Positions 1-7,586 are shown, numbered from the stretch's first letter. The stretch: DNA of 41,393 nt from an uncultured Veillonellaceae bacterium (GCA_902801565.1 CADCIX010000018.1:1-41393), one strand, 5' to 3'. Numbers and translations: made by a program. The notes: generated by a model not told the origin, from the letters alone.

Positions 1-73
1 CCACATAGTAATACTCCTGCCGCACCTGCCGGAAGTCATCTACTCCCACTGGCATCACATAATGCTGCTTCAT
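1..73 (-). CDS. AAA-ATPase-like protein, N-terminal fragment (cut by window edge)
   Basis: Only the first 24 codons are inside the window. They read MKQHYVMPVGVDDFRQVR, then a Tyr-rich stretch. A PVG-x-DF-x2-(I/V)R start followed by YYYV resembles the N-terminus of the AAA-ATPase-like/PD-(D/E)XK family (DUF1703-type proteins), which usually continues with DKT and a P-loop; those parts lie outside. A GGAGG ribosome site sits 8 nt before the ATG at 73. It starts 41 nt after the PTS IIA stop and probably shares its transcript. The role of this family is poorly known; the assignment rests on a short N-terminal match. Confidence 0.6.
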   Translation of the reverse strand, partial: MKQHYVMPVGVDDFRQVRQEYYYV

Positions 74-114
74 GGCACGCCTCCATTCCTGTGAATTTTC
101 TCGCTAAAACTGCG

Positions 115-444
115 TCACCCCTTCTTTTCCAATGTCTCGACGCGCTTATAGACATCAATGAATTCCTGGGCAAGGATCTTGAATGCCTCCGCGCTCATGA
201 GCTGGTCCTCCGCATGGATGATCAGCAGGGGCAAAGGATGTTTTGTCGTGTTGTTGGCCTCCTGCTGAAGCAGAACGGCATGGGCATGATGCCCCTCCAA
301 GAATATTTTGCTGCCCTCCTCAATGAGTGCCTCCGCCCGATCGAAATCCCCCGCCTTGGCCTTCTGGATGGCCTGGATATAGGTGCTGCGGGCCGTCCCC
401 ACCGCTGAAATGATCTGAAATGCAACATTTTCGAACTCGTCCAT
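115..444 (-). CDS. PTS lactose/cellobiose-type IIA component
   Basis: A 109-aa cytoplasmic phosphocarrier of the Lac/Chb PTS family, which accepts phosphate from HPr and passes it to a IIB domain. The length is normal (about 100-115 aa). Visible hallmarks are the N-terminal helix with GTARS, the EGHHAHAVLLQQEA segment and the C-terminal IHAEDQLM, whose His is the expected phosphorylation site; the trimeric helical fold is well predicted. ATG at 444 has a strong GGGGGAG site. The gene has its own promoter and is not followed by IIB or IIC genes; the next gene is an AAA-ATPase-like protein. It is therefore an orphan IIA here and may serve a permease elsewhere or a regulatory task (inference). 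Confidence 0.9.
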   Translation of the reverse strand: MDEFENVAFQIISAVGTARSTYIQAIQKAKAGDFDRAEALIEEGSKIFLEGHHAHAVLLQQEANNTTKHPLPLLIIHAEDQLMSAEAFKILAQEFIDVYKRVETLEKKG

Positions 445-494
445 AAATAAACTCCCCCTACACTATCTATTTTCCAATGATTCAGTCTACTTCA

Positions 495-523
495 ACTATA
501 CCACAAGCGGCCCTTGATTTCAA
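495..523 (-). promoter_or_regulatory. Sigma-A-type promoter for the PTS IIA gene
   Basis: On the minus strand a TTGAAA -35 (518-523) and a TATAGT -10 (495-500) are separated by exactly 17 bp, about 50 bp before the IIA start codon. The -35 overlaps a small dyad (TTGATT-2 nt-AATCAA, 514-527) that could be an operator. Confidence 0.5.
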
Positions 524-623
524 TCAAAACACTCCCCCACTCATGTTCCCCTCATAAATTTTGCCCGGATGGGATATGATTTGAGCCATGAGGATTGCAT
601 GTACCAACGAGAGGTGAGTGATT

Positions 624-1220
624 ATGCAAAAAATATATGGTTATGTGCGCGTAAGCACGAGAGAACAGAACGCAGACCGGCAGCTTGCCGCCATGCGGGA
701 AATGAAAGTCCCAAAGGAACGGATCTTCCTTGACCGCGTATCCGGCAAGGACTTCGACCGTCCGGAATACCAGAGGCTCTTGAAGCATCTCGACAAGAAT
801 TCCCTGCTCTACATCCACTCCATTGACCGTCTGGGGCGGAACTATGCGGAAATCCTGCAGGAATGGCGACGCATCACCAAGGACATGGGAGCGGACATCG
901 TCGTTCTGGACATGCCCCTCCTGGACACACGCCGGGGAAAAGACCTCATGGGAACCTTTCTCAGCGACATCGTGCTCCAGGTGCTGTCCTTCGTAGCAGA
1001 GAACGAGCGCATGAGCATCCGCCAACGGCAGGCCGAGGGCATCGCCGCCGCCAAGAAGCGCGGCGTACAGTTCGGACGCCCCAGGAAGCAGCTCCCCAAG
1101 GGATTCCAACAACAGCGCGAACATTGGAGGAACGGAGAAATCACTCTGGCAGAGGCCGCAAAGAACTGCGGCATGCCCCTCTCCACCTTCTACCACAAGG
1201 CACGAGAACACAAGGCATGA
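624..1220 (+). CDS. Serine recombinase (resolvase/invertase family)
   Basis: A roughly 198-aa small serine recombinase. The N-terminal catalytic domain carries YVRVSTREQN with the nucleophilic Ser near residue 11, then SIDRLGRN and the ENERMSIRQRQAEGI helix leading into KKRGVQFGRP. The C-terminal 40 residues form a helix-turn-helix (ITLAEAAKNCGMPLSTFY) that would bind the crossover site. This is the layout of DNA invertases and transposon resolvases. ATG at 624 is preferred over the GTG at 618 because the GAGGTG site at 611-616 overlaps the region just before GTG but is well spaced from ATG. There is no transposase or invertible gene nearby. A perfect 50-bp palindrome begins one base after the stop and may be its target. 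Confidence 0.92.
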   Translation: MQKIYGYVRVSTREQNADRQLAAMREMKVPKERIFLDRVSGKDFDRPEYQRLLKHLDKNSLLYIHSIDRLGRNYAEILQEWRRITKDMGADIVVLDMPLLDTRRGKDLMGTFLSDIVLQVLSFVAENERMSIRQRQAEGIAAAKKRGVQFGRPRKQLPKGFQQQREHWRNGEITLAEAAKNCGMPLSTFYHKAREHKA

Positions 1221-1221
1221 A

Positions 1222-1271
1222 TATGTAAAACTTTTTTAAAAAAGTATACTTTTTTAAAAAAGTTTTACATA
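1222..1271. repeat. Perfect 50-bp palindrome after the recombinase gene
   Basis: Each base from 1222 to 1271 pairs with its mirror position around the centre between 1246 and 1247. The core is GTATAC, flanked by A6/T6 and T6/A6 tracts, then a C/G and TATGTAAAA arms. There is no loop, so it is a fully symmetric DNA site rather than an ordinary terminator hairpin, though it would also fold in RNA. An 18-bp part (1234-1251) recurs at 1329-1346. Possible roles are a recombinase crossover or resolution site, two abutted element ends, or a cruciform. Confidence 0.9.
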
Positions 1272-1328
1272 CCCATGCCTTACTTATTTATCGTTGAAAA
1301 TAAGCATTTTCTTAAGCGAAATTTTCTA

Positions 1329-1346
1329 TTTTAAAAAAGTATACTT
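1329..1346. repeat. Second copy of the palindrome core motif
   Basis: TTTTAAAAAAGTATACTT here is identical to 1234-1251, 95 bp upstream inside the palindrome. Paired copies of a symmetric core are what one expects of a multi-subsite recombinase target, but this is inference. Confidence 0.75.
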
Positions 1347-1663
1347 GCCAAAAGGATTCAGATATCCCCTCACAAAAAGGTGTTCTGTTTTTCCTCATGT
1401 GGGGCGTTGTAAATCGTTGGCTGGAATTTCCCGGTAAGCAGCAGGTCAAAATCGATCGTGTCAGCGAGAAAGGATGGCTAAATGAGGCAGAGATTCTCTC
1501 TGAAAATGCCCCTGCAAAGATTGTCATAACCATCGCCACTTCCCCGGTCGTCATCATGACGATTCCTATTCGCCTGATTCGTGCTGACGAAATGATTTTC
1601 CGTCATTTACAGAAACATGCAATAAATGCATTAAACGGGTATATAAAAAGCATATAAAATATC

Positions 1664-1695
1664 CCCCATCAGCCGCAATCAAACAGCTGATGGGG
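1664..1695 (-). terminator. Probable terminator of the corrinoid importer operon
   Basis: A 10-bp stem (CCCCATCAGC/GCTGATGGGG) with a 12-nt loop. On the minus strand it is followed by GATATTTTATA, a modest T-rich tail. It lies about 125 bp beyond the ATPase stop codon. Confidence 0.5.
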
Positions 1696-1820
1696 TAATT
1701 TGTCCCAGTCTTCATATGTGATGGACATCAGCTTCCATGTCTGAATTTTAGCCCAAATGCCGGCCTACCGTCAACAATCGAGGCCATTCTTGATAACCAG
1801 GCGCAAATTGGCTGATGTCG

Positions 1821-2609
1821 CTATCCCTTCTGCACGATGGAAATGGGGGAAAGAATCGCCGCTCCTTCGCTGTTGATGAAGATATCGGCCTTTACCCCGA
1901 ATACCTTTGCCAGGGTGTCCACGGTGATGATTTCCTTGGGGGAGCCCTGGGAAAAAATCCCATGGTCCTTGACAATGGCAATCTCATCCGCATACTGCAG
2001 GGCATGATTGATATCGTGGAGCACCATGATGACTGTCATGCCGTATTTCTCATAAAGCTGGCGGACAATCTGCATGACCTCCAGCTGGTGGGCAATATCC
2101 AGATAGGTCGTGGGCTCATCCAGCAGGAGGACCTCCGGCTGCTGGGCAAGTGCCATGGCAATCCAGGCACGCTGCCTCTCGCCGCCGGAAAGGGACACAA
2201 CCTGCCTGTGACGAAAATCCTCCAGATGCGTCACGGAAAGCGCCCACTCCACGGCCTCCCTGTCCTCCCTGGCATTGCTTCCGCGAAACCAGCTTCGGTA
2301 AGGAAACCTGCCGTAGTCCACAAGGCGTTCCACCGTGGTATCCGGCGGAGCCTGCACACTCTGGGGAAGGATGGCAAGCCTTTGGGAAAGCTTCTTTCTC
2401 CCCATTTTCCGGATATCCTCACCGTCCAGCAGGATTTCTCCCTGATAGTGGGGATTCAATGCTGCCAATGCGCGAAGCAGGGTAGACTTCCCTGCCCCGT
2501 TGGGCCCTATGATGGCCGTGCGCTTCCCCTCCGCAAAGCGGATGGAAAGATCCTTCAATATGGTCTTGCCCCCTATCGTCACTGTGAGATCTCTCGTTTC
2601 CAGAAGCAT
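1821..2609 (-). CDS. ABC transporter ATP-binding protein, corrinoid/Fe-siderophore class (BtuD/FecE-like)
   Basis: A 262-aa nucleotide-binding subunit powering import through the adjacent permease. Motifs in order: Walker A GPNGAGKST (about residues 36-44), Q-loop LPQSV, signature LSGGERQR, Walker B VLLLDEPTTYLD, and the switch His in VLHDINHAL. Length and spacing match the FecE/FhuC/BtuD group. It is the last gene of the operon, 3 nt after the permease stop. Family membership alone does not separate haem, siderophore, cobalamin and cobalt substrates; the cobalamin riboswitch upstream favours a corrinoid or cobalt-related ligand. Confidence 0.9.
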   Translation of the reverse strand: MLLETRDLTVTIGGKTILKDLSIRFAEGKRTAIIGPNGAGKSTLLRALAALNPHYQGEILLDGEDIRKMGRKKLSQRLAILPQSVQAPPDTTVERLVDYGRFPYRSWFRGSNAREDREAVEWALSVTHLEDFRHRQVVSLSGGERQRAWIAMALAQQPEVLLLDEPTTYLDIAHQLEVMQIVRQLYEKYGMTVIMVLHDINHALQYADEIAIVKDHGIFSQGSPKEIITVDTLAKVFGVKADIFINSEGAAILSPISIVQKG

Positions 2610-2612
2610 GCC

Positions 2613-3623
2613 CTACAGCTCCCTTCTCAACAGGAACAGGAAAAACGGCGCCCCCAGCACCGCCATGATGATGCCCACGGGAAGTTCCGTGGGCGCAAAG
2701 GCAGTGCGGGCAAAGGTATCGCTGAAGATCACCACCGCCATGCCGAGAAGCGCAGAGGCAGGCAGGAGGAAGCGATAGTCCGAGCCGATCATGAGCCTCG
2801 CCGCATGGGGCACAATCAATCCCACAAACCCCAGCAGCCCTGCCACGGACACAGCACTGGCCGCCAAAAGAGCCGCCACCGCCGTCATGAGAAGCCGCGT
2901 GAGTTCCACCCGGAGTCCCAGCCCTTTCGCCATCTCATCGCCAAGCTGCAGGATGTTTAAGTGCCTCGCCCCCAGGAGTGCCAGAAGAAATCCCGCAATC
3001 GTATAGGGATAGATGATGGCAACATGGGGCCAGCTTCGGGCAGAAAGCCCCCCCACCATCCACATGAGCGCACTGTGTACCCTGTCGCTGTAAAAGATCA
3101 TAAGGGCAGAGATCCCTGCTCCCAGGAATGCCGACACTGCAACCCCGGCCAGGATGATGCGGATGGGACGGATGCCGTTCTTCCAGGCCAGCACATAGAT
3201 GCAAAGGGCTGCCGCCATGGCACCCACAAAGGCAACAGGCGTGACCAGCCACCCCTGCTCCGGCAGGAGCAGCATGACAAAGATACCCGCAAGCCCGGCA
3301 CCGGAGGATATGCCGATGATATGGGGATCCGCCAATGGATTCTTCATGATGGCCTGAAGGATGGCCCCCGACAGGGAGAGATTGATGCCCACCAGAGCCG
3401 CCACGATCGTCCGGGGCAACCGGATGTTCATGAGAATCTGCTCATGGATTCCTCCATTCCCGCCCATGACTGCCTGGCAGATCTCCTCCAGGGGAATCTC
3501 CACGGAACCCTTCACGATGCTCAGGAGGAAGCCAATGCATGACAAAACGGCAAACACTCCCAAAAGGAGTGCCCGCCGTCGATTCGTGCCCTGATATTGT
3601 TTCGCTGCCTCTTGCTGGCTCAT
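2613..3623 (-). CDS. ABC transporter permease, FecCD/BtuC family
   Basis: A 336-aa integral membrane protein with about ten hydrophobic segments, the usual size for BtuC/FhuB-half permeases. Family hallmarks are the NIRLPRTIVAALVGINLSLSG segment, the MKNPLADPHIIGISSGAG block that faces the substrate path, and LLGFVGLIVPHAARL near the C-terminus, the loop that docks on the ATPase. The ATG overlaps the end of the binding-protein gene by 4 nt, indicating translational coupling. With the lipoprotein and ATPase it forms a complete importer of the BtuCDF type. Confidence 0.92.
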   Translation of the reverse strand: MSQQEAAKQYQGTNRRRALLLGVFAVLSCIGFLLSIVKGSVEIPLEEICQAVMGGNGGIHEQILMNIRLPRTIVAALVGINLSLSGAILQAIMKNPLADPHIIGISSGAGLAGIFVMLLLPEQGWLVTPVAFVGAMAAALCIYVLAWKNGIRPIRIILAGVAVSAFLGAGISALMIFYSDRVHSALMWMVGGLSARSWPHVAIIYPYTIAGFLLALLGARHLNILQLGDEMAKGLGLRVELTRLLMTAVAALLAASAVSVAGLLGFVGLIVPHAARLMIGSDYRFLLPASALLGMAVVIFSDTFARTAFAPTELPVGIIMAVLGAPFFLFLLRREL

Positions 3624-4576
3624 TTCCTGAATACCTCTGGATAGACAAGGGAGGCCATCATTTCAACGGCTTCCGGGTAATGGATGCCGGGGCTCAAGAG
3701 AAACAGGTCCTGCGGCAGATAGTAGATCCTGTTTGCCCGTATGGCAGGAACCGTCTGCCATGCAGGATTCTCCTCGATGACCTGCTGCATGTTCTTCTTG
3801 ATTTCCTCAATCTTCCCCATGCTCGTCACAAAGATGATTTCCGGGTTCTGCTCCACAAGTGTCTCCAGACTGTAGGGAGCCGCATCCGGATTCTTTTCCA
3901 TGGGCGTCATGCCGGAGGCGACATTCTCCCATCCCAGCATGGCGGCAATGGAGCCGGCAATGCTTCCCTCCAGCTGCACACTGAGCCCCTGGTTCGTGCT
4001 GTGCAGAATCGCCACGCGATGCTTTTCCCTGGGCAGCTTTTCCTGCACTTCCTTGATCTTGCTGTCCATCCCGGAAACGATCTTCTCCCCCTGCTCTTTC
4101 TCGCCCGTGATCTGGGCAAAGAGGCGAAGCTCCCTTTTCACATCCTCATAGCTCTTCATATCCACCACAGCCACCGGGATGTTATTGCTCTCCAGTGTCT
4201 GCACGAGCTTCTCGTTCATGCCCTTGTTGACAATGACAATATCCGGATTACAGGAAAGGACCTTTTCCACATCAATCTGATAGACCTGCCCCACGCTCGC
4301 TGCGTTCTTGGCATAGTCCGGCATCTTCGTCTTGGAATCCGGCCTGCCAACCACCGAACCGCCCACCTCATGGAGAGGTTCCAGGAAGGACGCCGAGGTC
4401 ACCACGATGCGCTCCGGTTTCTTGGGAAGCGCCACTTCCCTGCCGGCATCATCCTTAAGCACCGCAAAAGCACTCCCGGATCCGCCGGATGAATCCTTGC
4501 CTGCCTGCGTTCCGCAACCGGCGAGCAAACATACCAGCATCAGACATGCCAATGCTGCTGTCAACATCTTTTTCAT
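3620..4576 (-). CDS. ABC transporter substrate-binding lipoprotein (BtuF/FepB-like)
   Basis: The start at 4576 is chosen because it gives a clean lipoprotein signal: MKK, a hydrophobic stretch, and the lipobox LLAGC with the acylated Cys at about residue 21; an upstream in-frame codon at 4615 would bury the signal. The mature protein has two Rossmann-like lobes joined by a long helix, as in class III binding proteins (PF01497). Recognisable are RIVVTSASFLEPLHEVGG at the start of lobe 1 and NPDIVIVNKGMN. It captures the ligand outside the membrane and delivers it to the permease. The corrinoid assignment comes from the riboswitch, not from ligand residues. Confidence 0.88.
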   Translation of the reverse strand: MKKMLTAALACLMLVCLLAGCGTQAGKDSSGGSGSAFAVLKDDAGREVALPKKPERIVVTSASFLEPLHEVGGSVVGRPDSKTKMPDYAKNAASVGQVYQIDVEKVLSCNPDIVIVNKGMNEKLVQTLESNNIPVAVVDMKSYEDVKRELRLFAQITGEKEQGEKIVSGMDSKIKEVQEKLPREKHRVAILHSTNQGLSVQLEGSIAGSIAAMLGWENVASGMTPMEKNPDAAPYSLETLVEQNPEIIFVTSMGKIEEIKKNMQQVIEENPAWQTVPAIRANRIYYLPQDLFLLSPGIHYPEAVEMMASLVYPEVFRK

Positions 4577-4611
4577 AAGACTACCCTTCGTTTCACGCTC
4601 CCCTGCCCGTC

Positions 4612-5313
4612 TCAAACCGTCTTCCGGGTGAGAATGGTAGAGAGATAGTTCACAGGCTCGTTCTTGTGCTGCCCGATATCGTCAATCCGATGCTCATCGG
4701 GAAGCCCGCAGCGGCTCACCATGACGGCCTGCCTTGCCATATCGTTTTCCTCAAGGAGATCGGCAATCTCCGGAAAGTTCTTGTAAACCTTCATGAGCAC
4801 CACGTTGTCCGAAATCTCCACGGCCTTCCGTATGCGCTCCAGATCCGCTGTCGCAGGGATGATGGAAAGGATATCGTTGCCCTCCACGATGGGATATCCC
4901 AGCTTGCTTCCGATGGCGGCAAAGGCGGGAATCCCCGGTATGGTTTCGATGGTGACATCCTCATGCTCCAGCAGGCGGTAAACATAGATGTAGGTGCTGT
5001 AGAACATCGGATCCCCCAAGGTCAGGAAGGCAACATTCTTCCCCGAGCGCAGCAGCCCAAGAATCTCCGCCTTGTTTGCCTCCCATGCCTCCGTGGAATC
5101 CGCGAAGTCCTTCACCATGGGAAAAACCTGATAGACAATCTCCACATCCGGCTTAAGGTAAGGCTTTGCAATGGTCAGGGCGACGCTGCCGTCCTTCTTC
5201 TCCGTCTTCGGCGCAATCAGCACATCCACCTTCTCGATGGCATGGATCGCCTTCATTGTCAAAAGTTCCGGATCCCCGGGCCCAACACCAATCCCGTAAA
5301 ATATTCCGCTCAT
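4612..5313 (-). CDS. cobI: Precorrin-2/cobalt-factor II C20-methyltransferase (CobI/CbiL)
   Basis: A 233-aa SAM-dependent tetrapyrrole methylase that adds the C20 methyl group in the corrin pathway. The start MSGIFYGIGVGPGDPELLTMKA gives the glycine-rich loop typical of the CobI/CbiL branch. FLTLGDPMFYSTYIYV, ETIPGIPAFAAIGSKLG and VVLMKVYK are the further family blocks. ATG at 5313 has GGAGG 5 nt upstream; the in-frame codon at 5355 lies in a leader hairpin and is rejected. It is the first gene after the cobalamin riboswitch and precedes the importer. CbiK in this window chelates cobalt anaerobically, so the physiological substrate is probably cobalt-factor II (inference). Confidence 0.92.
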   Translation of the reverse strand: MSGIFYGIGVGPGDPELLTMKAIHAIEKVDVLIAPKTEKKDGSVALTIAKPYLKPDVEIVYQVFPMVKDFADSTEAWEANKAEILGLLRSGKNVAFLTLGDPMFYSTYIYVYRLLEHEDVTIETIPGIPAFAAIGSKLGYPIVEGNDILSIIPATADLERIRKAVEISDNVVLMKVYKNFPEIADLLEENDMARQAVMVSRCGLPDEHRIDDIGQHKNEPVNYLSTILTRKTV

Positions 5314-5334
5314 AGCTACCTCCAAACAAACTCC

Positions 5335-5355
5335 GTGCGAAACGATGTTTCGCAC
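5335..5355 (-). other. Leader hairpin just upstream of the cobI ribosome site
   Basis: GTGCGAAAC and GTTTCGCAC form a perfect 9-bp stem with a 3-nt loop, ending a few bases before the GGAGG of cobI. It lies downstream of the riboswitch terminator, so it may protect the processed mRNA end or modulate initiation. No T-run follows, so it is not itself a terminator. Confidence 0.5.
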
Positions 5356-5421
5356 TACGCCCTTACACGGAATCTAACCGATTCTGCACCCTTCGGGCTT
5401 GACTCGCTAAGATTCCATAGT

Positions 5422-5451
5422 AAAAAGCCTTTCTTCGTTACAAAGAAAGGC
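5422..5451 (-). terminator. Riboswitch-controlled intrinsic terminator
   Basis: On the minus strand GCCTTTCTT and AAGAAAGGC form a 9-bp stem with a 7-nt loop, directly followed by TTTTTA. It lies about 70 nt after the cobalamin aptamer and before cobI, the expected place for a transcription-off switch when cobalamin is bound. Confidence 0.7.
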
Positions 5452-5518
5452 AGATCTCATTGATTACGGCAATGCCGCAAAATCCCCGTCCCCATCCTTC
5501 GTAGGTCAAATGGTGATT

Positions 5519-5668
5519 GACAGACAGGCAGTTCTCCTGACTCCGGCTCATCAAGGCCTCATACCTTCCCGGGCAACCCCAGTGGCGTATCATGAAGCCT
5601 CTCCCCATTACAGTGGCGTGACCGTACCGGCATCCCACCGGTTTCTCTATTAAGCCCACGGCACCTGT
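5519..5668 (-). promoter_or_regulatory. Cobalamin riboswitch aptamer
   Basis: Read on the minus strand it has the conserved blocks in order: AGGTGCCGTGGG at the 5' end, CCGGTGGGATGCCGGTACGG, CGCCACTGTAAT, the B12-box region CGCCACTGGGGT, GGGAAGG, GATGAGCC, and AGTCAGGAGAACTGCCTGTC at the 3' end. Order and spacing match the AdoCbl-type cobalamin aptamer. A promoter lies just upstream and an intrinsic terminator downstream, so high cobalamin should stop transcription of cobI and the importer. Confidence 0.95.
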
Positions 5669-5692
5669 CCCCTTCATGAAGTTTTCCCTATC

Positions 5693-5721
5693 ATTTTATA
5701 CTCTGGGCAGAAACCTGTCAA
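5693..5721 (-). promoter_or_regulatory. Promoter of the cobalamin riboswitch operon
   Basis: Minus-strand TTGACA (5716-5721), 17-bp spacer, TAAAAT (5693-5698). Transcription would begin about 20 nt before the aptamer. Confidence 0.65.
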
Positions 5722-5880
5722 TTGTATATCGCCGTGAATTTTCTTTGGTTCCACTTGCCCCTGTGCTGCTGTATCCCGCACCGATGTGAAGCATCTGGCT
5801 TGTCACACGTTCCAAATCGCAACGCCCCTCTGCGTCGAAAGGTGCCCTCCTCGGAAAGCAATAACGAGCTGTTCCCATGA

Positions 5881-5909
5881 GTGACATTTGCCCCAAAATA
5901 CGCTATAAT
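5881..5909 (+). promoter_or_regulatory. Promoter of the diguanylate cyclase gene
   Basis: GTGACA (5881-5886), 17-bp spacer, perfect TATAAT (5904-5909), about 60 bp before the chosen start codon. Confidence 0.6.
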
Positions 5910-5969
5910 ATTATATTGGAGATTTTGCGATACAAAAGGGATAAAGGGAATACATTAGAGGTGTACTTT

Positions 5970-7526
5970 ATGGAGCATAAAACCGACGGCCTGCTTTTCA
6001 AGTTCGCGTTGATTTTTTTCATATTCACAACCATAGCCATGCTGATGAGCGGCGTCAGCATCTATGTGAACCAGACGAACCAGTACAAAGAGCAATGCGA
6101 GAAGAACATGCAGAATCTTGCAGATTACATCGAATCCATGCTGATTGCCGACGGCAAGGACTTCCTTGTGCTTCAGGACTACTTTATGAAGCACAAGGGA
6201 GAGATGATGATCCGCCATGATTTCTCCGGGGACTATGCCCCTGCGAAAAAGAAATACGAGGAGCTCTTTGCGGCCCAATATCCCGGCAAGATCCTCGGCA
6301 GCACCATCACCTTCGATGAGCTGTCCCCGGAAGTGAAGAATGCTTATGCCGTCTATTCCTTTGAATACTGGCTTTACAAGATTGAAAAGGCACGGGATCT
6401 CTTCGGGCTGAAATATGTCTATTATATCGTTCCCACCGAGGAACCCCTCCACATGGTCTGGATGCTGGATCTCGTCCGCGACAAAAAGACCGTCAACGGC
6501 GTGGACTATATCGACCTTGGCGCGGATGTCTACGAGCCGATGGAGGAGCATCAGAAGATGTGGGAGGCCTGGAATACCGGAAAGAAGCCGAAGGGCTATG
6601 ATACCTATGACAATGAGTACGGCAAGACCTATGCCTATTACAACCCTCTCTACATCAACGGCAGGAAGGTCGGCCTCATCGGCACGGAAATCGATATCGA
6701 CAATGTGAACAAGGCCATCCTCCGAAACGCCCTGCAGCAGACAGCAATCATGGGGCTTATCCTGTTTCTCTGCGTCAGTGTCATGCTCTGGGCTATCAAC
6801 AAACGATATATCTCCAAACTGTCCCATCTGCAGGCCAATGTCCGGGACTATGCCGACAATAAAGATACCCATATCGCCGATGCCATCGAACATGATGCAA
6901 TAGGAAAGGACGAGATTTCTGCCCTGTCCCTGCAGATTGCCGTCATGATCCGCGAGCTGGAAGAGTACATGAGGAGCCTGTTGGAAACCACAAAGGAACT
7001 GGGCGACACGAAAAAGAGGGCAGCCTCAATGAACGAGCTTGCCAACAAGGACTCCCTGACGGGGCTGCGGAATAAGACCGCTTACGACAACGAGGTCCGG
7101 CGCATCGAATGGGCGCTGGCCGATGGAAAGGCCAACTTCGGCATCGCTGTCATCGACCTGAATTACCTCAAGCGCATCAACGACACTTACGGGCATGAGC
7201 AGGGAAATATCGCCATCAAGAGACTCTGCCGTATCATCTGTGTCGTCTTTGCCCATTCCCCCGTCTTCCGCATCGGCGGCGATGAATTCGCCGTCATACT
7301 CAAGAATGATGACCTGAAGAATGTGGATGCCCTGGTGGAAAAGTTCAACAGCACCTTTGACAAAATGTCCCAGGACGACTCTCTGGAGCCATGGGAGCGC
7401 ATATCCGCAGCCATCGGCATCGCTCTGTACGACCCCCTCTTTGACAACAATCTCACCAATGTATTCAAGCGGGCCGACAAGGCCATGTACGCACGCAAGA
7501 AGGAAATGAAGGCTGTGCGCACGTAA
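5970..7526 (+). CDS. Membrane-bound diguanylate cyclase with extracytoplasmic sensor
   Basis: A 518-aa protein that should make cyclic di-GMP from GTP. One membrane segment lies near residues 9-31 and a second near 258-278. Between them is a roughly 225-aa outer sensor of mixed, Tyr-rich sequence, probably Cache-like but not firmly assigned. A HAMP-like/coiled-coil linker follows, then a GGDEF domain starting at NKDSLTGLRNK. The active site is intact: RIGGDEFAVIL near residue 435. The residues just before it (SPVFR) do not fit the RxxD inhibitory site, so product feedback may be absent. ATG at 5970 has AGAGGTG upstream; the longer frame from 5877 overlaps the promoter and is rejected. Monocistronic, ended by a strong terminator. 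Confidence 0.9.
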   Translation: MEHKTDGLLFKFALIFFIFTTIAMLMSGVSIYVNQTNQYKEQCEKNMQNLADYIESMLIADGKDFLVLQDYFMKHKGEMMIRHDFSGDYAPAKKKYEELFAAQYPGKILGSTITFDELSPEVKNAYAVYSFEYWLYKIEKARDLFGLKYVYYIVPTEEPLHMVWMLDLVRDKKTVNGVDYIDLGADVYEPMEEHQKMWEAWNTGKKPKGYDTYDNEYGKTYAYYNPLYINGRKVGLIGTEIDIDNVNKAILRNALQQTAIMGLILFLCVSVMLWAINKRYISKLSHLQANVRDYADNKDTHIADAIEHDAIGKDEISALSLQIAVMIRELEEYMRSLLETTKELGDTKKRAASMNELANKDSLTGLRNKTAYDNEVRRIEWALADGKANFGIAVIDLNYLKRINDTYGHEQGNIAIKRLCRIICVVFAHSPVFRIGGDEFAVILKNDDLKNVDALVEKFNSTFDKMSQDDSLEPWERISAAIGIALYDPLFDNNLTNVFKRADKAMYARKKEMKAVRT

Positions 7527-7537
7527 ATCATGTAAAT

Positions 7538-7572
7538 AAAGAAGCCATCGCATGAGCAGCGATGGCTTCTTT
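7538..7572. terminator. Bidirectional terminator between convergent genes
   Basis: A perfect 14-bp stem (7538-7551 with 7559-7572) and 7-nt loop, with AAA/TTT ends on both sides. It serves the cyclase on the plus strand and the decarboxylase beta-subunit gene on the minus strand. Confidence 0.85.
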
Positions 7573-7586
7573 GTTTATCAATATAA

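Larger units (their letters stand above)
1272..1820. other. Intergenic stretch without a recognised gene
   Basis: About 550 bp between the recombinase and the convergent importer operon. Open frames of 81-86 codons occur on both strands near 1312-1657, but none shows a recognisable family, a good ribosome site or conserved motifs. It contains the second core repeat (1329-1346) and a terminator-like hairpin (1664-1695). It could hold a decayed gene. Confidence 0.5.

Noticed and set aside
1222-1271. Palindrome as a simple terminator of the recombinase gene
   Set aside because: It has no loop and no distinct T-run outside the symmetric arms, and its core is repeated further on; a DNA target site explains it better, though an effect on transcription is not excluded.
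1312-1657. Two overlapping small frames (81 and 86 codons) after the recombinase
   Set aside because: No recognisable family, weak start context, opposite strands overlapping; a decayed gene cannot be excluded.
1815-2960. 381-codon open frame opposite the importer ATPase and permease
   Set aside because: Antisense to two genes with complete Walker and permease motifs.
5438-5677. 79-codon frame on the minus strand inside the cobalamin leader
   Set aside because: It coincides with the riboswitch aptamer and terminator; the open frame is incidental.
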